Of a stretch of 9,628 nucleotides of DNA, positions 1 to 7,869 are shown in pieces. Made by a program: the position numbers and the translations under genes. Source of the stretch: a bacterium (GTDB lineage Bacteria; SZUA-79; Acidulodesulfobacterales; Acidulodesulfobacteraceae); assembly GCA_021799935.1 (NCBI GenBank), contig JAJYZM010000020.1, positions 1 to 9,628 of the forward strand, in the 5' to 3' direction. The notes below the pieces were generated by a model. That model worked only from the letters and a program-made list of their open reading frames with translations. It had not been told where the DNA came from and made no database searches. Each line of letters starts with the position of its first letter. The first letter of the stretch is position 1.

Positions 1-1288
1 CGAATATCGGATAGCCTATTCTTATATGAGGAACTTTAGCCTCTCTTGCCGCAAACTTGCCGTGCGAAGGGCCTATTAACATATCTACCGGCGAAGTCAT
101 CACTAAAGACCTTAAGTGCCATAAATCTTTATCTATATAAACTTCGCCCTCATTTTCCGAATAAGCGGAAAATAAATCTTCTATTTCTTTCTTAAAATCT
201 TCCGTACCGTTTGAACATAAAACATATTTCGGTATTCCGCCCATTTCTAAGAGATAGCTCGTAAGCCCTACAAGCATATCGGGGTCGCCGAATATAGCAA
301 ATTTTTTTCCGTGAATATACTGCTGTGCGTCGGTCATAGAATCTACCGCCTTTCCTCTTTCATCTTCAATTTCTTTCGGAATTTCCATACCGGAAATTTC
401 GGAAAGCGCCATTAAAAATTCATCGGTGTAGTTTATTCCTACTGGACTCTTGACGACTCTTACGTCCTGGCCGAATTTCTCTGAAAGCATTGCGGCAGTC
501 TTTTTTGTAGAATACTTTTGCAGAGCGATAGTTGCTTTATTGTTTACGCAATTTTTAACGTCTTCTAATTTCGTAGCACCGTCTGGATACATTTTATATT
601 CGCCGTTTAAAGGACTGTCTAATGTATTAGAATAATCGGCAAGAACAAGAAAATTACTTCCGAATATTTTTAAAATTCTTTTCACTTCGTTAATATTTCC
701 TATGGTAGCGTCGAAACCCGGAATTATATTTATAATATCCGTTTTGGCGGCATCCGTCTTTTTGCCTAGAGTTTCGATTATCGCATTAAGCATACTGTCG
801 TATCCTTCCAGATGCGAGCCTGCAAAGCTCGGCGTATTTGCATACGGCGCAGATATATCTTCGGATAAATAACCCTTTTCTCTTGCATTGCCTACGATAG
901 AACCAAGGTCGTCCCCGATAATTTCCGACATACACGTCGTAGATATCGCAAACATTTTCGGCTTATATAGAGCGGTAGCATTTTTGAAACCTTCTAATCC
1001 GTTTGCCTGTCCACCGAAAACCGCACCGTCTTCGGTTAAAGACGTGCAAACCGCCGCAAAAGGCTCCCTGAAATGGCGGGATAAATTATTTCTATAATAG
1101 GCGACGCACCCGTGGGAACCGTGAACGAAAGGCATAGTATCTTCAAAGCCTGCGGCGCAAAGTACCGCTCCAAGCGGCTGACACGCCCTTTCGGGATTTA
1201 TTACTATTGCTTTCCTGTTGAAATTTTTTTCTTTATATTCCTCGGTATTCATCCAGTCTTTTATCTTTTTAACCTCTTCTTTTTCCAT
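1..1288 (-). CDS. nifK: Nitrogenase MoFe protein beta chain NifK (3' end cut by window edge)
   Basis: Beta subunit of the Mo nitrogenase; with NifD it forms the alpha2beta2 MoFe protein and shares the P-cluster. I translated it from the ATG at 1288, which has a GGAGG ribosome site 7 nt upstream. The reading frame stays open for 429 codons to the window edge. The N terminus contains ACQPLGA, PFVHGSHGCVAYYR and STTCMSEIIGDD, placing the three P-cluster cysteines at C36, C61 and C119. Further on are TPSFAGSH, HGKKFAIFGDPD, KDLWHLRSL, and IRIGYPIF close to the edge. By comparison with Azotobacter NifK, roughly 30-55 residues are missing. The N terminus is short, as in clostridial-type NifK. It is the last visible gene of the operon, 96 nt after nifD, with a small repeat in that gap. 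The identification is secure; only the end is unseen. Confidence 0.96.
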   Translation of the reverse strand, partial: MEKEEVKKIKDWMNTEEYKEKNFNRKAIVINPERACQPLGAVLCAAGFEDTMPFVHGSHGCVAYYRNNLSRHFREPFAAVCTSLTEDGAVFGGQANGLEGFKNATALYKPKMFAISTTCMSEIIGDDLGSIVGNAREKGYLSEDISAPYANTPSFAGSHLEGYDSMLNAIIETLGKKTDAAKTDIINIIPGFDATIGNINEVKRILKIFGSNFLVLADYSNTLDSPLNGEYKMYPDGATKLEDVKNCVNNKATIALQKYSTKKTAAMLSEKFGQDVRVVKSPVGINYTDEFLMALSEISGMEIPKEIEDERGKAVDSMTDAQQYIHGKKFAIFGDPDMLVGLTSYLLEMGGIPKYVLCSNGTEDFKKEIEDLFSAYSENEGEVYIDKDLWHLRSLVMTSPVDMLIGPSHGKFAAREAKVPHIRIGYPIF

Positions 1289-1334
1289 AATCAAACCTCC
1301 GGTATAATTTTAATAACAAGTATTTATAGGGCTT

Positions 1335-1362
1335 CTGGATTCCTGCTTACGCAGGAATGACA
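1335..1362. repeat. Small dRS3/REP-like palindromic repeat between nifD and nifK
   Basis: Perfect 8-bp arms ATTCCTGC (1339-1346) and GCAGGAAT (1351-1358) enclose a TTAC loop, with flanks CTGG before and GACA after. The form ATTCCnGC-N4-GCnGGAAT resembles the short repeats dispersed in many bacterial genomes, such as Neisseria dRS3-type elements. It lies inside the 96-nt nifD-nifK gap. No T-tract follows it in the direction of nif transcription, so it is not an evident terminator. A role in mRNA processing or in the nifD:nifK ratio is only inferred. Confidence 0.6.
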
Positions 1363-1384
1363 GGAGTTCTTCATTTTATTTCTT

Positions 1385-2821
1385 TTATTTTTTCCATGAC
1401 GGCTTCACTAATTTCCATGACGGGCTGTTTACAGCAAGATCCATATCTTTCGCAAATATTTCAAATCCGTCGTAACCGTGGTAGGGTCCGGAATAATCCC
1501 ATGAGTGCATCTGTCTGAACGGTATCCCCATTTTCTGGAAAACATATTTTTCCTTTATGCCTGAGGCGACTAAATCGGGCTTAAGCCTGTTTGCAAGTTC
1601 GACGAATTCGTATTCGTTCATATCGTCGGCAACTATTGCTCCGTTTTCTAATTCTTTCGTAGTTCTTTCATAATCGTCGGTATGGGCAAACTCATATGCC
1701 GCAGATACGACTTTCATTCCTAAATCTTCATAAGCTCCGACTATATGACGCGGCCTTAAACCTCCGACTAATATCATTACTTTTTTGCCTTCTAATCTCG
1801 GACGGTATTTATCTATGACCTCCTGCATTTTTTGTTCATACGACTTAATAACTTCTTCGGATTTTTCCTGAATGTTTTCGTCGAATAATTTTGCGATGCT
1901 CCTTATGCTCTCTTTTATTTTGGTAGGACCGAAAAAATTATACTCAATCCACGGTATGCCGAATTTTTCTTCGAAATGCCTCGCTATATAATTCATCGAC
2001 CTGTAACAATGCAGAAGATTATAATTTACCCCGTGAGTTATCTTCATTTCCTCTATGGAACCGTCTCCCGACCAGTGGGCAACAACGTTTAAGCCCATTT
2101 CTTTAAATATTTTCATCGACGACCAGACATCCCCGCCGATATTATAATCGCCGAGTATTGCTACATCATAAGGGGTCTTTTTACTTTCGTCTATTTCTCC
2201 AGTTCCTACGACAAAATCCCTTATAGTATCGTTTGCTATATGATGCCCCAGAGACTGGCTCACACCTCTGAAACCTTCGCATCTTACCGGAATAACCGGA
2301 ATCTTTATTTCATCGGTCATTTTTTTCGCCACAGCCTCTATATCGTCGCCTATCAAGCCTATCGGGCATTCCGAATCTATAATTATGCCTTTTGCGGTCG
2401 GAAATAGTTCGTGTAATTCTTTTATTGCCTGCTCCAATTTTTTATCTCCGCCGAAAACGATATCTCTCTCCTTAAAATCGGTAGTAAATTGAAAAGGCAT
2501 AAAATTTTCGACTCCGGGCTCGCCGTTAGCAAGATTTCTTCTCGTTCCCCAGCTGTAATGGCCGCATCCTATCGGACCGTGACTTATATTAATAACGTCT
2601 TTAACCGGTCCCCAGACAACTCCCTTTGAACCTGCATATGCGCAGCCCCTCGGCGTCATAACGCCGGGAAGGGATTTTACGTTTGATTTTGCAACGCAGG
2701 TCCCGCATGTTTCTTTATCGTTAATGCCGATATGTTCTTTTCTGTTTTTTTTGGCCTTTTCGGAATAGACGCTTATAATGTCTTCGACTATCCCTTCTTG
2801 TTCTTTAAAGTTGACTGCCAT
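1385..2821 (-). CDS. nifD: Nitrogenase MoFe protein alpha chain NifD
   Basis: Alpha subunit of Mo nitrogenase; it holds FeMo-co, the site of N2 reduction, and half of the P-cluster. The protein has 478 residues, about the usual length, without the internal insertion of Clostridium pasteurianum NifD. Visible ligands are P-cluster C60 ([10 protein letters not shown]), C86 (IGCGHYSW) and C152 ([11 protein letters not shown]), and FeMo-co C272 ([11 protein letters not shown]) and H439 ([15 protein letters not shown]). Catalytic Q189 and H194 are present in SQSLGHH. GGLRPRH (353-359) is the Mo-type signature rather than the V/Fe-type version. The start at 2821 has an AAGGAG site. It lies 44 nt after the ferredoxin and 96 nt before nifK. 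One oddity is an extra CxxC pair at C39/C42 in the N-terminal arm, where Azotobacter has no such pair. Confidence 0.98.
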   Translation of the reverse strand: MAVNFKEQEGIVEDIISVYSEKAKKNRKEHIGINDKETCGTCVAKSNVKSLPGVMTPRGCAYAGSKGVVWGPVKDVINISHGPIGCGHYSWGTRRNLANGEPGVENFMPFQFTTDFKERDIVFGGDKKLEQAIKELHELFPTAKGIIIDSECPIGLIGDDIEAVAKKMTDEIKIPVIPVRCEGFRGVSQSLGHHIANDTIRDFVVGTGEIDESKKTPYDVAILGDYNIGGDVWSSMKIFKEMGLNVVAHWSGDGSIEEMKITHGVNYNLLHCYRSMNYIARHFEEKFGIPWIEYNFFGPTKIKESIRSIAKLFDENIQEKSEEVIKSYEQKMQEVIDKYRPRLEGKKVMILVGGLRPRHIVGAYEDLGMKVVSAAYEFAHTDDYERTTKELENGAIVADDMNEYEFVELANRLKPDLVASGIKEKYVFQKMGIPFRQMHSWDYSGPYHGYDGFEIFAKDMDLAVNSPSWKLVKPSWKK

Positions 2822-2865
2822 TTTAGACTCCTTTATTTATTGGATATATCCGTTATTCTTTAATA

Positions 2866-3165
2866 TTAATTTTTAGCAAGCGGTGAAAACTTATGAAGAT
2901 GCATCGTCTTGTTTTTTGGGCATACCTTCTCACAGCAGGTATCGCCTATACAGTTATCCAAGTTTTCTATTTTGACGAGCATCTTATCTCCGTCGTCTTC
3001 GAATACGTAAACTCCGCCTGGACAGACTTTAATACACCTGCCGCAGGATATGCAGTTTGCATGGTCGAATTCTATCAGAAAATGAGGAACCCATTTTACC
3101 CCGGAACGACGAGGTGCATTTACGTAATTATCTATTTCGCCGAAAAAACCGTCCATAATACTCAT
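2866..3165 (-). CDS. fdxB: nif-associated 2[4Fe-4S] ferredoxin (FdxB / ferredoxin III type)
   Basis: A 99-residue cytosolic bacterial-type ferredoxin, likely an electron carrier to NifB, to cofactor assembly or to NifH. The first cluster motif is complete: C38, C41, C44 and C48-P (CISCGRCIKVCP). The second reads CIGDTCCEKVCP, giving C72, D75, C77, C78 and C82-P, so an aspartate stands where the second cysteine of CxxCxxCxxxC is expected and an extra cysteine is at 77. The N terminus (about 1-30, including SGVKWVPHFLIEFD) matches the extended head of nif-specific ferredoxin III. The start at 3165 has AAGGAGG 9-10 nt upstream. The gene is 34 nt after the methyltransferase and 44 nt before nifD. 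The family is sure; the choice of symbol (fdxB rather than fdxN) is less so. Confidence 0.85.
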   Translation of the reverse strand: MSIMDGFFGEIDNYVNAPRRSGVKWVPHFLIEFDHANCISCGRCIKVCPGGVYVFEDDGDKMLVKIENLDNCIGDTCCEKVCPKNKTMHLHKFSPLAKN

Positions 3166-3188
3166 TGCTATCTTCCTCCTTATTCATT

Positions 3189-3213
3189 GTGGACAGATTT
3201 CAAATCTGTCCAC
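3189..3213. repeat. 25-bp perfect palindrome at methyltransferase/ferredoxin junction
   Basis: The 12-bp arms GTGGACAGATTT (3189-3200) and AAATCTGTCCAC (3202-3213) are exact complements around one central base. On the minus strand it encodes the last residues and stop of the methyltransferase and ends about 10 nt before the ferredoxin ribosome site. No T-tract follows on the minus strand, so it should not terminate nif transcription. GTTTTATTC follows on the plus side only. It is probably a dispersed short palindromic element or an mRNA-processing hairpin. Confidence 0.7.
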
Positions 3214-3976
3214 GTTTTATTCTTATTTTTAAATCGAGCCCGTCCGGTTCTATATTAGAAAACCTGGTCAATCCAGCTTCCAGTAAATACTTTTTATATT
3301 CTTCCATATCTAAAGAGCAGTTTAATTTCCGCCTCAGCGATTTTACCTTTTGGGGTTTCATATGCTTAGTTAGCTCGATAAATTCGTCTTCCGGAATATT
3401 TTTTCTAAACTCGTATATAAAAATTTCCCCGCCGTGGCTTAAAACCCTGTACATCTCTTTCAGGGAATCAAACTTATTTTCTAAGCATTTATATGTTCCT
3501 TTCAGTAAAATTAAATCAAACTTTAAATTACCGAATGGAAGATTTGCGCTGTCCGCAATCATATATTTAAGCCTCGGCTCATAATAGCTCAAATAATCGG
3601 GCTCATTTCTAAAAATTCTTAGCGACCCGCCATCGGCCTCAAATTCGGAATGAAAAACATAATTATTTTTTAATTTTTTATTAAAAACCTTATTTGCATG
3701 GTTTATCATCGTAACGGATTTATCGACGCCAAAAACATAGGAATTAGGCAAAACCTCGCTTAATCTCCTTGCAATGTAGCCGGGACCGCAACCGAGATCT
3801 AAAATATTTTTAGGGATATAAGAAATATCGTTCAGAATTTTATCCACAAACGGCGCGTAGTCTTCTTCCATTTTAATTTTAGTGTCGCTCGTCGCTATAT
3901 AAAGTTCTTCATCCTGAGAAAAGCTGAGGCTTTTCGACAGCTTACAGCCTAACACGGCATCTTCTTGCATTCGCAT
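3200..3976 (-). CDS. Class I SAM-dependent methyltransferase in the nif operon, substrate unknown
   Basis: A 258-residue Rossmann-fold methyltransferase. Motif I is ILDLGCGPG (58-66). The acidic residue that binds the SAM ribose is D85 (VFGVDKS). Motif III is ADSANLPF (141-148), motif IV KFDLILLKGTY (152-162), and GGEIFIYEF (182-190) forms a late strand. About 30 residues between motifs II and III (roughly 104-135) look like an insertion. No signal peptide or membrane segment is visible. The start at 3976 follows GGGAGGAGGA by 6 nt, and that ribosome site lies inside the end of nifB; the two genes overlap by 28 nt, implying translational coupling. The position between nifB, itself a SAM enzyme, and a nif ferredoxin argues for a link to nitrogenase, but the family alone gives no substrate. 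I cannot assign a named family or function. Confidence 0.88.
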   Translation of the reverse strand: MRMQEDAVLGCKLSKSLSFSQDEELYIATSDTKIKMEEDYAPFVDKILNDISYIPKNILDLGCGPGYIARRLSEVLPNSYVFGVDKSVTMINHANKVFNKKLKNNYVFHSEFEADGGSLRIFRNEPDYLSYYEPRLKYMIADSANLPFGNLKFDLILLKGTYKCLENKFDSLKEMYRVLSHGGEIFIYEFRKNIPEDEFIELTKHMKPQKVKSLRRKLNCSLDMEEYKKYLLEAGLTRFSNIEPDGLDLKIRIKRGQI

Positions 3977-4827
3977 CTTAAATCCTCCTCCCGTTCGCTT
4001 AACTTTTTACTTAAATCCTCGCCTAAAAGCCCTGCGGCATCGGAACGGCACTGCCTGCAATGGTCCATTATGTTTATTCCTTCAATATCTTTGGTTATGC
4101 CCGCGACGTCTTTTCTGCTTGCGCCTTTTACGCCTATTTTATAAAAATACGATTTTTCGGCGGGAATCATAGGCATAACGTTAAATAGATATACGCCGAG
4201 TTTTTTTACCTTATCCGAAATATCTTTTATGTGAAAATCGTTGACGCCGGGTATAAGAACAGAATTTATTTTTATGGTAAAACCCTTTTTTACAGCCTTT
4301 TCTATACCGTTTATCTGCCTGTCCAATAATAGTTTTGCGGCATCTTTTTCCGTATAAACAATACCCTTATAGTTTACATACCTGTATATTTTTTGGGCTA
4401 TAGACTCATCTACCGCATTAAGCGTGACGGTTACAAAATTTACTCTTTTCTCTTTAAGTTCCTCTAAATTTTCGGCTAAATCGAGACCGTTCGTGCTCAT
4501 GCATAGTATAATCTCCGGAAACTCCTTTTTAACAAGTTCGAACGTCTTCATCGTATTGCGCGGCTCCGCCAAGCTATCGCCCGGACCGGCAACTGCGGCT
4601 ACGCTTATATCGTTAAAAAACCTCTTTACCTCGTATATTCTATCTACGGCATCTTCGGGCGAGAGCAGACTCGACGTTACGCCCGGTCTCGATTCATTCG
4701 GACAGTCGTAATCCCTGTGGCAGTAATTGCAGGAAATACTGCAGGACTTGGCAACCGGCAAATGGACCCTTCCGTAATGTTTCGAGGCTTCTTTATTAAA
4801 ACAGGGGTGTTTTTCAATTGTATTCAT
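3949..4827 (-). CDS. nifB: Radical SAM FeMo-co precursor (NifB-co) synthase NifB, short form
   Basis: NifB fuses two [4Fe-4S] units, inserts a carbide derived from SAM and adds sulfur to give NifB-co, the core of FeMo-co. I place the start at the ATG at 4827 (AAGG about 11 nt upstream), giving 292 residues; an upstream ATG would run back into nifH. The radical SAM motif is C29xxxC33xxC36 (CSISCNYC). NifB signatures follow: HPCF with C9, YDCPNESRPGVTS (40-52), AGPGD (80-84), STNGL (111-115), LIPGVND (191-197), and HCRQC with C257/C260 followed by LLGED (267-271). There is no C-terminal NifX-like domain, as in archaeal and many anaerobe NifBs. The tail CECKKMPC adds three cysteines of unknown use. 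It starts 19 nt after nifH, and its 3' end contains the ribosome site of the methyltransferase. Confidence 0.96.
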   Translation of the reverse strand: MNTIEKHPCFNKEASKHYGRVHLPVAKSCSISCNYCHRDYDCPNESRPGVTSSLLSPEDAVDRIYEVKRFFNDISVAAVAGPGDSLAEPRNTMKTFELVKKEFPEIILCMSTNGLDLAENLEELKEKRVNFVTVTLNAVDESIAQKIYRYVNYKGIVYTEKDAAKLLLDRQINGIEKAVKKGFTIKINSVLIPGVNDFHIKDISDKVKKLGVYLFNVMPMIPAEKSYFYKIGVKGASRKDVAGITKDIEGINIMDHCRQCRSDAAGLLGEDLSKKLSEREEDLRCECKKMPC

Positions 4828-4846
4828 ATATATAATTACCTTAAAA

Positions 4847-5823
<977 letters not shown>

Positions 5824-5963
5824 CATTGCCATATGCGCTCAATTGCGCTTTATATAAAATAAATTTTTTTAAGTTAAGTTAATCTGAATTAATCTAAAAA
5901 CTCCTTAATTATTTAGTTATTTAATTATTTTAATTTATATATTTTATTCATATTAAAAGTTAA

Positions 5964-5979
5964 AGCAATTTTTATGCCA
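5964..5979 (-). promoter_or_regulatory. Sigma-54 (-24/-12) promoter for nifH operon
   Basis: The minus strand reads TGGCATAAAAATTGCT, with GG at 5978/5977 and GC at 5966/5965 separated by exactly 10 nt. Against the consensus TGGCAC-N5-TTGCW only the C of TGGCAC and the GR pair differ. Predicted RNA start is about 5953, giving a nifH leader of about 245 nt. A sigma-54 promoter needs an ATP-dependent activator, classically NifA; no activator gene is in the window. Confidence 0.82.
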
Positions 5980-6051
5980 TAACATTATTAATTGGATAAT
6001 CCATAAACATAGCCTTTTATCTCTTTTATAATCCGATGAAAATTATTTATT

Positions 6052-6079
6052 TGATTAATATTTAATCACATTTGATTAA
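6052..6079. promoter_or_regulatory. Candidate shared upstream activator site: three phased GATTAA half-sites
   Basis: TGATTAA (6052-6058), inverted TTAATCA (6062-6068) and TGATTAA (6073-6079) follow each other at 10 and 11 bp, one helical turn each. The first two form a 17-bp palindrome; the last two pair over 8 bp (TTTAATCA/TGATTAAA). The centre, about 6066, is about 113 bp from the predicted nifH start and about 110 bp from the predicted nifV start. That is the distance and symmetry expected for an enhancer shared by two sigma-54 promoters. The binding protein is unknown. Confidence 0.5.
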
Positions 6080-6149
6080 ATAAACGGCAAACAATATAAA
6101 TTTTAAAAGTTCGGATAAAGTTTCTTTATATTTATAAGGTATTAAGGGT

Positions 6150-6165
6150 TGGCATAAATTATGCT
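6150..6165 (+). promoter_or_regulatory. Sigma-54 (-24/-12) promoter for nifV
   Basis: TGGCATAAATTATGCT has GG at 6151-6152 and GC at 6163-6164 with 10 nt between, and the same TGGCATAA start as the nifH promoter on the other strand. Predicted RNA start is about 6176, 2 nt before the nifV ATG. A perfect TATAAT (6168-6173) follows, but the nearest -35-like TTGGCA (6149-6154) is only 13 nt away, so a sigma-70 reading is weak. Confidence 0.72.
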
Positions 6166-6177
6166 TTTATAATCTGC

Positions 6178-7323
6178 ATGAATAATTTAATAGACGATAT
6201 AATCGTAAACGATACGACATTAAGAGACGGGGAACAAACGGCGGGGATCGTTTTTTCGATAGACGAAAAAATGCTGATAGCTAAAATGCTCGACGAAACC
6301 GGCGTGGATGAAATAGAAGCCGGCATACCCGTGATGGGAGGCGATGAAAAAAATGCGGTCAAAAAGATAAACGAATCCGGGCTTAAAGCGAAAATAATCG
6401 GCTGGAACAGGGCAAAAACGGAAGATATTTACGCATCTTTAGATATCGGACTTAAATTTATCCATGTATCGGTCCCCGTATCTAAAATCCAGATAGAATA
6501 TAAACTCAAAAAAGATTTTCAATATGTCAAGGCTAACCTCATAAATATATTAAAAATATTAAATAAAGAAGGTGTAAAATATTCCGTAGGGGGCGAAGAC
6601 TCTTCGAGGGCGAATTTAGAATCCGTCGCCGAGATTATTAAAATTGCGGAAGGCGAAGGGGCTTATAAATTCCGCTATTCCGATACTGTAGGCATATTAA
6701 ATCCTTTAAAAATATACGAAAATATAAAAAAACTAAAAAGCGGCGGTAAATTTAAGAATATACTGCTCGAAATTCATACGCACAATGACTTCGGTATGGC
6801 TTCCGCAAATTCGATTGCCGCCATAAAAGCAGGCGTAGGTTCTTTATCCGGCAGTATTTCCGGAATAGGCGAAAGAGCCGGAAACTGCGCATTGGAAGAG
6901 GTAATCGCCTATTTTAATTTTATAGAAAATCAAAAAATTAAATTCGATTTCATAAAAGCAAAAAATCTGGCGAAATTTATAGCGAAAATAACAAAAAGAC
7001 GGATTCCGGTATCTAAGCCGATATTCGGCAAAAATATTTTTTACCATGAAGCCGGAATTCATACCGACGGAGTGTTAAAGAATCCGATTAATTATGAAGC
7101 ATACCCGCCGGAATATGCAGGGGCTGAAAGAAAACTTTTGCTTGGAAAACACGGCGGTTCTTCCACAATCAAATATAAACTTAATAAAATGGGGGTTCAA
7201 ATAACCGGCGAAGATGCCGGGAATATGCTCGCCGCCGTAAAAGCCGAATCTGCGAAATTAAAAAGATGCTTAAGCGATAAAGAGTTATTTGTTCTATATC
7301 AAAACCGGCGGAATTATGCCTGA
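6178..7323 (+). CDS. nifV: Homocitrate synthase NifV
   Basis: It condenses acetyl-CoA with 2-oxoglutarate to (R)-homocitrate, the organic ligand of FeMo-co. The protein has 381 residues, the normal NifV length, with the HMGL-like TIM-barrel signatures. DTTLRDGEQTAG (12-23) carries R16, D17 and metal-ligand D12. EIHTHNDFGMASAN (198-211) carries metal ligands H200 and H202. GSISGIGERAGNCALEEV (225-242) includes N236. YHEAGIHTDGVLKNP (289-303) and GKHGGSS (323-329) follow. The start at 6178 is forced: the next in-frame ATG is codon 32, beyond the catalytic RDGEQ. No Shine-Dalgarno site precedes it, and the sigma-54 start point would leave a 2-nt leader. It diverges from nifH and is 51 nt before the fur-like gene. 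A related homocitrate or isopropylmalate synthase is possible, but the nif context decides. Confidence 0.93.
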   Translation: MNNLIDDIIVNDTTLRDGEQTAGIVFSIDEKMLIAKMLDETGVDEIEAGIPVMGGDEKNAVKKINESGLKAKIIGWNRAKTEDIYASLDIGLKFIHVSVPVSKIQIEYKLKKDFQYVKANLINILKILNKEGVKYSVGGEDSSRANLESVAEIIKIAEGEGAYKFRYSDTVGILNPLKIYENIKKLKSGGKFKNILLEIHTHNDFGMASANSIAAIKAGVGSLSGSISGIGERAGNCALEEVIAYFNFIENQKIKFDFIKAKNLAKFIAKITKRRIPVSKPIFGKNIFYHEAGIHTDGVLKNPINYEAYPPEYAGAERKLLLGKHGGSSTIKYKLNKMGVQITGEDAGNMLAAVKAESAKLKRCLSDKELFVLYQNRRNYA

Positions 7324-7374
7324 TTCTAACCGATTTTTCTTGCAAATTTCATAAAAATTTTATATTTTATCTTT

Positions 7375-7827
7375 ATGAACAATAAAGATAAAATCAAATT
7401 CAAAAACACTTTCGTCAAATATATCGAAGAAAAAGGCCTGCGCCATACAAAGCAGAGAGAAGCTATAGCAGATGCTTTCTTTTCCGCGGGCAGGCATATT
7501 ACTGCAGAAGAACTGTTTAACGCGGCGAAGAGAAGGAATCCGGAAATCGGCTATGCAACGGTGCAGAGAAATTTAAATTTATTATGTGAAAGCGGCTTAG
7601 CCGAAGAAATAAAGATAGGAAAGCAGAAAACTAAATACGAGCAAAAATTAGGAGGCAGACACCATGACCATCTTATATGCGTAAAATGCGGACGGCTCAT
7701 AGAAGTCAACGACGAGAAAATAGAAAAACTGCAGGACAAGCTTGCAAAGGCTAACGATTTTATTCCGATAAAACACAAATTGGAAATATACGGAATCTGC
7801 GGCGACTGCAAATCAAATAAGCAATAG
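7375..7827 (+). CDS. fur: Fur-family metalloregulator
   Basis: A 150-residue transcription factor of the ferric uptake regulator family, which dimerises and binds DNA when metal (or another signal) is bound. The winged helix spans about 1-85, with recognition helix GYATVQRNLNLLCESGLA (59-76). The dimerisation domain has HHDHLICVKCGRLIEV (96-111), containing regulatory-metal residues H96-H99 and C102/C105, and a second zinc pair C142/C145 (CGDC). H134 in IKHKLEIYG is also typical. The nearly invariant ATVYRTL of the family is here ATVQRNL, with Q64 at the tyrosine position, which may change operator choice. No ribosome site precedes the ATG. A TTGCAA (7340-7345), 17 nt, TATTTT (7363-7368) promoter would start RNA at the ATG itself. 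Fur, PerR or Zur subtype cannot be fixed from the sequence; a link to nif is inferred only from position. Confidence 0.88.
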   Translation: MNNKDKIKFKNTFVKYIEEKGLRHTKQREAIADAFFSAGRHITAEELFNAAKRRNPEIGYATVQRNLNLLCESGLAEEIKIGKQKTKYEQKLGGRHHDHLICVKCGRLIEVNDEKIEKLQDKLAKANDFIPIKHKLEIYGICGDCKSNKQ

Positions 7828-7869
7828 AATTTTTATGTTAATAAATTAAAATGGAGGAATAATTTAAAT

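Noticed and set aside
1112..1360. Plus-strand open frame opposite the start of nifK
   Set aside because: Antisense shadow of nifK; hydrophobic stretch comes from the complement of Lys/Glu-rich codons.
2893..3258. Plus-strand open frame of 121 codons over the ferredoxin
   Set aside because: Antisense to a clear ferredoxin with all its cluster residues; no ribosome site and no recognisable domain.
3165..3584. Plus-strand open frame of 139 codons over the methyltransferase
   Set aside because: Shadow of the methyltransferase frame; low-complexity composition and no supporting start signal.
6031..6116. ATCCGA / TCGGAT inverted pair flanking the GATTAA triplet
   Set aside because: Six-base match 74 bp apart in AT-rich DNA; too weak to claim.
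6149..6173. Sigma-70 promoter for nifV (TTGGCA plus TATAAT)
   Set aside because: Spacing is only 13 nt; the sigma-54 reading with exact GG-N10-GC fits better.
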